From CALGLS01 sp047626155 (GTDB lineage: Bacteria > Bacteroidota > Bacteroidia > Chitinophagales > Saprospiraceae), in NCBI GenBank assembly GCA_047626155.1, contig JBLHRR010000069.1, positions 1 through 26,324 on the forward strand: a stretch of DNA of 26,324 nt, given 5' to 3'. The translations under genes were made by a program, and so were the position numbers. The notes below the pieces were generated by a model. It was given only the letters and a program-made list of their open reading frames with translations. It was not told where the DNA came from and did no database searches. Shown here piece by piece: positions 1-7,200 of the stretch; positions within the stretch are counted from its first letter, which is position 1, and each line of letters begins with the position of its first letter.

Positions 1-239
1 TGTGCGGCTATATTTTGCTGAGTGGCCATTTCCAAAAAATCAGTTAGAGACAGTTGCTCAATGGATTGTGCATTTCCATTTGTGCTAATAGAAACGAAAG
101 CCAAACAAAAGAGAGGCGATAGCCATTTTCTTAGAAAACGTCTAAAAGAAAATCTGGTTTTTTGAGGTTTGAAATTGCTGGCCAGCTCCCCTTCTGAAGG
201 AGAAAAATGTCTAGGCCTTTTAATACTATTTGCGCTCAT
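1..239 (-). CDS. TolC-family outer-membrane efflux protein, N-terminal part (cut by window edge)
   Basis: The minus strand is open from the ATG at 239 to the window edge, giving 79 codons; an in-frame TAA lies two codons upstream, so this is the only possible ATG. The product starts with an unusually long basic segment (about 38 residues), then a hydrophobic stretch (residues about 39-52, ending near NGNAQS) that looks like a signal peptide, then SLTDFLEMATQQN, which resembles the 'sL.eal.lAl.qN' opening of TolC-type channels. It follows the adaptor gene by 84 bp in the same direction, the usual order in export operons, so it would be the outer-membrane exit duct for that pump. Codons 13-20 fall in a copy of a GC-rich intergenic repeat, which may explain the long N-terminus. 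Family assignment rests on a short segment plus context. Confidence 0.7.
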   Translation of the reverse strand, partial: MSANSIKRPRHFSPSEGELASNFKPQKTRFSFRRFLRKWLSPLFCLAFVSISTNGNAQSIEQLSLTDFLEMATQQNIAA

Positions 240-323
240 GATTTATTTTGTTATTTCGTAACTACGAAGCGGTCAACTTCTTTATAATGCGATAGTGAGG
301 AGTTAATAGTTAACAGTTGAATA

Positions 324-1574
324 TTACTTCTTCAAATCAATTACATCCAAGTGATCGTAAGCTTTCATGTCTGAAATGATCACTCGATCTCCTTCTTTTA
401 AGTTACTGTTCTGTATTTCTACAAAGTCCATATTCGTCAAGCCGAGGGTGATTTTTTCCTTCTCGGCTTGTTCGCCACGGATTACGTAAATATATTGTTG
501 AGTTGCACCCGTAAATACTGGTCCATTTGCCACACGCAATACGTTTTCTTTTTCAGAAGAGATTACAAAAACCTCTACACGCATATTTGGTCGCAGCTCC
601 GGATGATCTTCCTGTCCGAGTTGCACCACAAACTCAATTGTATTATTGGTTACTGCTGGGGAGATGGAAAGAATGGTCGCGGGCAAATTCGTTTTGTTGA
701 TTCTCACCCGGGCAGACATTCCTGGTTTTACAATATCAGCATAGCGATCGGAGCAGCTGGCCTCTACGCGAAAGCTTTCCAGATTGGCTATCCGAGCCAA
801 AGGCTCTCCTTCGTTTACCTTCTGTCCGATGTTTTCATTGATCCAGGTAACAACACCATTACGTGGGGCAGATACTTTGGTCTCTTTTAGTTTTTTGGCC
901 AATTCAGCAATTTCTTTTTCCTGAATCATTACTTCTAACTGCAGGTTGCGGCGATCAGACTTTACTACGTTTTTACGGAAAGTCAATTCGTTTTCCAATT
1001 TCTTCTTTTCCAGTTTTGCTATTTGTAAATTTAAAGAAGCTTGGTCTGCCTCTTCCTGAGTGGCGCCGCCAATGTCTTTCAATCGTTGGACATCAGAAAG
1101 ATTTGCTTCGAGACTGGAAACTTGCAAAGCTTTTATTTGCGCGTCATAATCAATTTCGTTCAGGTTTTTGTCATATTCGAATTGCAAACGAGTAATGTTG
1201 TTTTTGCGCAATTCCAGTTGGTCGTTTCTGGAGTCGTATTCTAGTTTGATGTAAGACTTGTCTAATTCCAACAATAGGTCTCCAATGCTTACTTTGTCTC
1301 CCGCTTTTTTGTTGATACTTTTTATCTCCGTTTGGATCGGCGCATTTACCTGCTGTTCAAAAGAAGGAATGACAACTCCCGTTGCAGTGATGGCGTTTTG
1401 GAGATTGCCACGTTCTACGGTTGCGATTCGGAACTTCGCAGGATTAATATCGGTTTTAAGCATATTTCTAAAAACGAAGAATGCAAGACCCAACAAAGCA
1501 ACTACAATCGCTGCTTTAAACCACTGCTTTCCTTTTTGCTTCCGTTGAATGTTTTCTGCTATTGGTCGATCCAT
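324..1574 (-). CDS. Efflux transporter periplasmic adaptor (HlyD/MacA-type membrane fusion protein)
   Basis: A 416-aa membrane fusion protein that would bridge an inner-membrane pump and an outer-membrane channel. Residues about 19-37 form one membrane anchor after a basic N-terminus. A lipoyl half-domain follows (about 76-105, with KAGDKVSIGDLLLELD), then a long charged coiled-coil hairpin (about 108-235), the second lipoyl half (about 236-268, SAPRNGVVTWI then GQKVNEGEPLARI), and beta-barrel and membrane-proximal domains to the C-terminus. Length and order suit MacA/HlyD-like adaptors that work with ABC (FtsX-type) or RND pumps. The TolC-like gene follows directly; the pump itself is not in the window, so substrate and pump class are unknown. 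No alternative in-frame start is favoured over the ATG at 1574. Confidence 0.9.
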   Translation of the reverse strand: MDRPIAENIQRKQKGKQWFKAAIVVALLGLAFFVFRNMLKTDINPAKFRIATVERGNLQNAITATGVVIPSFEQQVNAPIQTEIKSINKKAGDKVSIGDLLLELDKSYIKLEYDSRNDQLELRKNNITRLQFEYDKNLNEIDYDAQIKALQVSSLEANLSDVQRLKDIGGATQEEADQASLNLQIAKLEKKKLENELTFRKNVVKSDRRNLQLEVMIQEKEIAELAKKLKETKVSAPRNGVVTWINENIGQKVNEGEPLARIANLESFRVEASCSDRYADIVKPGMSARVRINKTNLPATILSISPAVTNNTIEFVVQLGQEDHPELRPNMRVEVFVISSEKENVLRVANGPVFTGATQQYIYVIRGEQAEKEKITLGLTNMDFVEIQNSNLKEGDRVIISDMKAYDHLDVIDLKK

Positions 1575-2022
1575 GATTTTTTTATTTTGATTGTTGTAAG
1601 AGAAGTTCCAATGGCTGTGCCAAAACTTGAGTGATTGATAGTCAGTAGCTTATGAAATTGTATTTTTATAAAATTGTGCGATATCGAACGCTTTTGTTCG
1701 GAAATGTCATTAGGTGAGGAAATAGTTTATTCAACGGCTTTCAAAGCAGTGGGGCGAATTCTATTTCCAGGAAGGCTGTTTAGACGGAAACCCAAATCTA
1801 TGTGATCTATGAAAAAATAGCAAAGCTATTTTTCCTAATATGCCCTTCTGCGGATTAAGAGCTATGTGAGCTTCTGTGCCTTACATATTTAAAAATATGT
1901 TAGAAGGGCATACCTTTCACGTAAAAAGCCACAACGGAACCTTGATATTGAAACTCAATATTTTTTAGAGGGGAATTAGATTTCACTCTATTCTTTATTA
2001 CATTCGCAAAAAAAACAAGACC
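1575..2022. other. Divergent intergenic region, 448 bp
   Basis: It separates the minus-strand adaptor gene from the plus-strand thioesterase and must hold the promoters of both. No gene is visible. It contains a small hairpin (CGAAC 1685-1689 with GTTCG 1696-1700), a nested palindromic element (1801-1920, listed separately), and an AT-rich 7-bp stem followed by six T at 1945-1966. No convincing Bacteroidota TAnnTTTG promoter was found. Confidence 0.6.
1801..1920. repeat. Nested palindromic intergenic element
   Basis: Three hairpins are packed together: AAAAATAGC (1813-1821) with GCTATTTTT (1825-1833); TATGCCCTTCT (1839-1849) with its exact complement at 1902-1912; and, inside that, ACATATTT (1883-1890) with AAATATGT (1893-1900). 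The words 'ctatgtgag' and 'tctgtgcc' recur in the element at 15235-15437, so both appear to belong to one family of CTATGTG-rich palindromic repeats, which I recognise as common in Bacteroidota intergenic DNA. Confidence 0.6.
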
Positions 2023-2463
2023 ATGAAAAAAACAAAGTCTATCCTTTCCACCTTTCCGGTTACAAGTTCTATAGTCGTACAATGGGCGGATATGGATGCT
2101 GCTCAGCATGTTAACAATGTCATCTACCTACGTTGGGCTGAAGTCTCCCGCGTTGATTATTTTGATGCATTGAAGATTGAAGTGGTGCCGACCAATGGAG
2201 ACGCAGGCTTTATTCTGGGATGGCAGGATTGTAAATACATCTTTCCAGTGACCTATCCAGATACCATTCACATCGGTATTAGAATAACAGAAGTTAAAGA
2301 AGATCGCTTGTTGATGGAATCTCATTTTTTTAGTGAGAAGCACGACCGAATTGTGGCGATTTCAAAGCAGATGGTGGTGACTTATGATTATGTGAATTTG
2401 AAGAAGGTGGTAGTTCCTGATTTGATGAGGGAGCGGATTAATAAGTTGGAGGAGCTGAAATGA
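2023..2463 (+). CDS. Acyl-CoA thioesterase, 4HBT hotdog family (YbgC/FadM-like)
   Basis: A 146-aa single hotdog-fold protein, the usual size for the 4-hydroxybenzoyl-CoA thioesterase family. The signature WADMDAAQHVNNVIYLRW lies at residues 21-38, matching the family pattern W-x-D-x-D-x-x-(G)-H-V-N-N with D25 as the likely catalytic aspartate; the usual Gly before His is Gln28. Such enzymes hydrolyse acyl-CoA thioesters in the cytoplasm; chain length and acyl specificity cannot be told from sequence. The start is the ATG at 2023, just after an A-run. The gene stands alone on the plus strand, divergent from the efflux operon, and is followed at once by a decayed second copy of part of itself. 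Confidence 0.88.
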   Translation: MKKTKSILSTFPVTSSIVVQWADMDAAQHVNNVIYLRWAEVSRVDYFDALKIEVVPTNGDAGFILGWQDCKYIFPVTYPDTIHIGIRITEVKEDRLLMESHFFSEKHDRIVAISKQMVVTYDYVNLKKVVVPDLMRERINKLEELK

Positions 2464-2470
2464 CTAGATC

Positions 2471-2659
2471 GAAGTTTCACGTGTCGATTGTTTTGATGTG
2501 TTGAAGAATGAAGTAGTACCGATCAATGAAGGTGCGGTTTTATCCTCTCGTTACCATTCATATAGTGAAAACGCCATTCCACGAAATGGACTGAATATTA
2601 CGCAGGAAGCCTGTAATCATTTGCTATTTTTATTGCTCCTTCTTTCACTTAAATCGTAA
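2471..2659 (+). pseudogene. Remnant of a second thioesterase copy
   Basis: Bases 2471-2535 align without gaps to 2140-2204 inside the intact thioesterase, with 51 of 65 identical by my count. The reading frame is kept: EVSRVDCFDVLKNEVVPIN here against EVSRVDYFDALKIEVVPTN in the intact gene. Most differences are transitions and many are silent. The frame stays open to a TAA at 2657-2659, but an in-frame TAG sits just before the match, there is no start codon, the catalytic WADMDAAQHVNN segment is absent, and similarity is lost after about residue 22. It is best read as the relic of a tandem paralogue that diverged under selection and then lost both ends. Confidence 0.75.
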
Positions 2660-2678
2660 TACCCCAAAATAAATAGCA

Positions 2679-4061
2679 ATGCTTGTAAATAAAAAACACG
2701 ACCGAGTTATAAAAGTCGTCTTAACACTTTTCCTTATAACGCTATCCACAGCAATACATTCGCAGAGCAATACCATAGTAGGAAATATCAAAAGCGATGA
2801 GGGTAATCCTATTTCTGAGGTTTTAATTTTCACCAATGATTCCATTTTTACACTTTCTGATGTCGATGGAAATTTCATCCTTCCTAACCTTTCTGGAGAT
2901 TCCCTGCTGGTACATTTTAAAAGCTTAGCTTTTTCTGATTTGGATACCGTCGTTTATTTCAAAGAATCGAAAGAGGTGATTCTTGATATTGAACTTCGTC
3001 GAAAGCTCTATGACTTGGGCGAAGTCGTAATCTCGGATTCAAAAGAAAATTTATTTGATAAAGAAAACTGGACTATCCTGGATTACCTTGCTAAAGACAA
3101 TTTAATATTTATACTGTCGCTGGAAAATCCAAAACGTTCCTTGCACAGTTTTTCGTCAGAAGGATATTTTATAGATCGTCTTGAACTAAAGGAAAAATAC
3201 AATGAATTGTTTTTATCCTGTACCGGCGGTTTGCATATGTTGGGAAAACGAAATTGCGCTGAGTTTAAAAATGAAAAGGACGCGCTGACTATTTTTAAAA
3301 TATATGAGCGATCCGTTTTTGAATCGACCTTAGAAACTTGTCTGGATCAGTTTGAAAATCAGTTTATTTTTAAAAGTTATGCCAACCATAATAAGCGTAT
3401 AAATTATTTTTTCTATCTGGATCAGCAAGCGGAACTCTTAGCCGGTGTATGGGACAAAAATGCGCAAAAAGTTGCGGAATCTTACCGCAGGGAAATAATA
3501 GGAATGTATTTGGGTAATCTGGATGGGAAAAATAAGAATGCTATTGATTCAGGGATTACTAAAGACAATATAATAGCAGATGGCTCCTGGAACGGAGATT
3601 TAAGAGCTTTAATAAATTCCAGGGAACTCGTAAAAAAAGTAGCTTACTTTAGAAATGTGGTTGCAAGCCCAGTACGCAGCGCTGAAATTCGTACAAAAGA
3701 GGAATACTTTATTATTGATTTTGTGCAATCGCTTGCAAAATCCATCTGTTGCGATCCGTTGCAAACAACCTCGACCCTGCCTCTCCATGGAGAAATATGG
3801 AAAGACAAAAAGCTAGAGGTATTTCAAGACGGAACTCAAAATATCTCTTTTTTGAAAAATAGAAAAGACGAAATATATGAAGTCTATTTGGAAAGGGATA
3901 AACTAAAAGCAAAATTCATTTCTATATTGCCTCAACAATCAAATTTTGCAAGAATGCATAGCATCAATAATGGCGTTTGTTATTTTGTGGATAATGTCTT
4001 TGGTGTTGATCTTTTAAAAACCAAGCTACATAAATTTAACTTGGCGGCTTTAAAGCCTTGA
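2679..4061 (+). CDS. Secreted CarboxypepD_reg-domain protein of unknown function
   Basis: 460 aa. A Sec-type signal peptide is visible (basic residues, then VVLTLFLITLSTAIHSQS, cleavage near 28-30). Residues about 31-105 form a carboxypeptidase-regulatory-like beta-sandwich (GNIKSDEGNPISEVLIF, then SDVDGNFILPNLSGDSLLV), followed by LYDLGEVVIS, the short linker often found after this domain in SusC-type receptors. No TonB-dependent barrel follows. The remaining 340 residues contain repeated aromatic-rich strands (for example NRINYFF-like and NGVCYFVDNVFGVD) that suggest a beta-rich, possibly propeller-like domain, but I recognise no family. No T9SS tail or lipobox is seen, so a periplasmic or surface location is inferred. 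It lies alone between the thioesterase relic and the macroglobulin gene. Confidence 0.7.
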   Translation: MLVNKKHDRVIKVVLTLFLITLSTAIHSQSNTIVGNIKSDEGNPISEVLIFTNDSIFTLSDVDGNFILPNLSGDSLLVHFKSLAFSDLDTVVYFKESKEVILDIELRRKLYDLGEVVISDSKENLFDKENWTILDYLAKDNLIFILSLENPKRSLHSFSSEGYFIDRLELKEKYNELFLSCTGGLHMLGKRNCAEFKNEKDALTIFKIYERSVFESTLETCLDQFENQFIFKSYANHNKRINYFFYLDQQAELLAGVWDKNAQKVAESYRREIIGMYLGNLDGKNKNAIDSGITKDNIIADGSWNGDLRALINSRELVKKVAYFRNVVASPVRSAEIRTKEEYFIIDFVQSLAKSICCDPLQTTSTLPLHGEIWKDKKLEVFQDGTQNISFLKNRKDEIYEVYLERDKLKAKFISILPQQSNFARMHSINNGVCYFVDNVFGVDLLKTKLHKFNLAALKP

Positions 4062-4128
4062 ACAGGTTTCCTTTATTTAGTGTAACCAACGCTTACTAAC
4101 CGAACCCCAACGAATAATAGTTCGTACA

Positions 4129-4200
4129 ATTAGAAATAGGGATATGCCCATATATTTGGGCCTATCAAGTCATTTAGCATTACGCAAAACTATTTCTAAT
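4129..4200 (+). promoter_or_regulatory. Nested inverted repeats covering the macroglobulin start codon; candidate promoter box
   Basis: ATTAGAAATAG (4129-4139) is exactly complementary to CTATTTCTAAT (4190-4200), whose last two bases are the A and T of the macroglobulin ATG. Inside lies a second imperfect stem, GATATGCCCA (4141-4150) with TGGGCCTATC (4157-4166). In RNA the outer stem would bury the start codon. TATATTTG at 4151-4158 fits the Bacteroidota -7 consensus TAnnTTTG, but no clear -33 TTTG partner is present, so the promoter call is weak; if transcription begins there, the outer 5' arm would not be in the transcript. Confidence 0.35.
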
Positions 4201-7200
4201 GAAAAATCTAACTTCTGCCCTCCAAATCCTACTCGTCCTTTCTTTGCTTTTTGTCTCCTGCAAAGAAGAAGCACCAATCACCGACGTAGTAGCTCGTAAC
4301 TACATTTCCGCCTATACTCAAGGGATGATCAACGAATCGGATCCCATTGAATTCCGTTTTGTGTCTCCACAGAAATTGGATTCTGCGGCCTTATACAAAT
4401 CCATCAAAGTGAATCCTACTTTTGAATACACCGTGCAGCTGGATAAAGCAGATCGGGGATTTAAGATTATCCCAAAAGGTAAATTGACAAGGGGAGGAGC
4501 TTATGAAGTCGAATTATTGTTAAGTGATATATTAAACCTACCGGATTCTAAAAGACTGGTAAGTAGTTTTCGAGTGCATGAGCAGTTTGTCTCCGTAGAA
4601 CGGGAGGGGATGGTCATTGACGATCAGAATAAAAGTTATGTCCGAATCAATGTAACGACAGCGCTTCCGGAGACCAAAGAAACCATTGCAAAGATTTTTA
4701 AGGTGAACCAAAGTAGGTTGAAAGTGGAGTTCATTTCTGAAAAAGAATTTGGCGTTAACCTGACCTTCAATGCGGCGAATGGGAAAGAAAAAATTGAATG
4801 GACTGGAGAATCGCTTTCTGCAAAGGAGAAAGGAACCATAGAGGTCTGGAGCTATGATCAGGATGAGTTCAATGTAGTTAATACCAATTTTAATCGCGAA
4901 TTAAATGAGTACACGGTTTATTTTACAAAGTTGTTGGATGAAAATCAGGATGCTAAAGGTTTGATCCAATTAGGAAAAAAAGATGCGGAGTATCGAATCA
5001 ATAACAATTCTATTACGGTACTGATAAAATCGAAAGCAAATCAAGATGTTGACCTGTCTATCAGTAGAGGAATAAAAGCGAAGGATGGATCGGTGTTGCC
5101 ACTGGCTTTGTCTTATGAAGTAGAAGTAGCGGTGGTGAAACCAGAATTGGAGTGGCTGGCAGATGGGGTTTATATTCCGGCCTCTGGGGCTTTTAAAGTT
5201 CCCTTTCGGGCAAAAGCATTACGTTCTGTAGTAGTGAGTGTTATCGGTATCCGTTCGGAAAATGCAAGTCGTTATGCGGCTTGGAACAACATGAGCTACA
5301 TGGATCAAATGGAAATGGTTCGTTTTGGAAATTTGGTTTATAAAAGTACTTACAAGCTCGATAGTTTGACCTCCAACAATCTGGAAGGTTGGAATGAATT
5401 CGGCATCGACTTTACCAATGCTTTTCAGCGGGAGAAGGGAACCATCTATCACATTCAGTTGTCTTATGGCCCGTCGAATACGATTCTCAATTGTGAAAAC
5501 AAAGACATCTACGACTTCGAAAAAGAAACGGTTGATAAAAGTTGGTTCGAAGATCGAAACCGTTACTATGATTATTACGACTATTATGATTACCATAATT
5601 CTTCAGATCCTTGTAGCGTCTCCTATTATTTGAACCGTACCAATATTTCCAGAAATGTGCATTGCACCAATGTCTTTCCCATTATCAAAAAGGAAGAAGG
5701 TGGAATGAAGGTGGCGGTAAAAGAGTTGTTAGAGAATAATCCGGCCAGTGGTGCTGCCGTAGATTTAATCAGTCTGCAAGGTTTAGATATCGCTTCCTCC
5801 ACTGTTTCCAGTAATGGCGTAGCTTCTTTTGATAACCTCAAGCAAAAAACACAAGCGGTCCGAATTTCTTATGCCGGAGAGGTTTCTTATTTCAATGTAA
5901 TAGATGGCGAAGAAAACCAGTTGACTGAATTTGACATCAATTCCAATGTCAGTGATGTGGACAACCGCGTTTTCGTTTATGCCGACCGAGACGTCTGGCG
6001 ACCAAGTGACACCATCTACCTGAACGTTATGCTGAATCGAGCCAAATTTCAATTCGCAGAAGGGCTTCCGATTGTGGTTCGATTGCGAAATCCGAAAAAC
6101 GTTTTATACAAAAAATACATCCTTCGTATCAAAGATGGCCAGTCGATTTATGCTTTCAAAATGCCAACGCACCTTGAAGCACCAACCGGGTATTGGCGAG
6201 CAGATATCGAAGTGGGCCCATTGCGTACTCGAAAAACACTGCGTGTAGAAACGATTAAGCCCAATGTAGTTGACTTAGAATATGCTTTTGAAAATGGCGA
6301 TAAGAATTGGATTTATAATAATACGGTGGAAGGAGAAGTATCCGTAAATTACCTAGCCGGTTATGCCATGCGGAAAGGTGTTGTAAATGCTTCTGCAAAT
6401 ATTTTTCCAGTCTATGCTCCTTTTAAGGAATATAAGAATTTCACTTTCCAACCACTCAAACGCCCAACGGGAACTAAAGACATAGGTCTGTGGTCAGTCA
6501 ATACCGATAATGACGGAAAGGCACAATTTAGCTATAATCAGGATTTCAAACAATACACTTCCGTAAGTCGAATTGTCATTGATTCTAAAATTGATTTGCC
6601 AGGAGGTGGATTGAATACGGAAACAGAATCCAAGTTGGTTTCGCCTTTTGCTTCCTATGTAGGAATCGAAAGAGCGAGAGGTCGGGGATGGGGTGGTTCT
6701 TATCGCTATGGAGAAACGCCTGCTATGGATATTGTACGATTGGATCAAAAAGGAAAATTACTGGAGAAAAACGGAACAGTAAAAGCCACCTTGCTCAAGT
6801 ATGAAAAAGACTGGTGGTACGACAGATATAGATTGTCCAGAGGCCACAACCATCATAGCAACTGGACTTATAAAGAAGTTTGGAAAAAAGAGATTGCGAT
6901 AAAGAATGGTAAGGCCAGCTATGATCACGATACCAATGCAAACGAATCGGGAATGTACAAATTGATAATAGAAGATATGGAGAGTGGGCATATTTCGGAG
7001 TATCAATTCCATAGTGTTGTTACAACAAGTTACTCCGTTCAGTCGAACCCAATGTTCATTGATTTGGAATTGGAAAAAGATGAGTTTGATGTAGGCGAAA
7101 CAATGGAATTGAAATTACCTGCCATTAAAGACTCGCGTGCGTTGATTAGCATTGAAAGAGGAAAAGAGGTGCTTGAAATATTCTGGCAGGATCTCGATGA

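Noticed and set aside
1945..1966. AT-rich stem followed by six T, resembling a terminator
   Set aside because: The stem has almost no G-C pairs and no plus-strand gene lies upstream that it could end.
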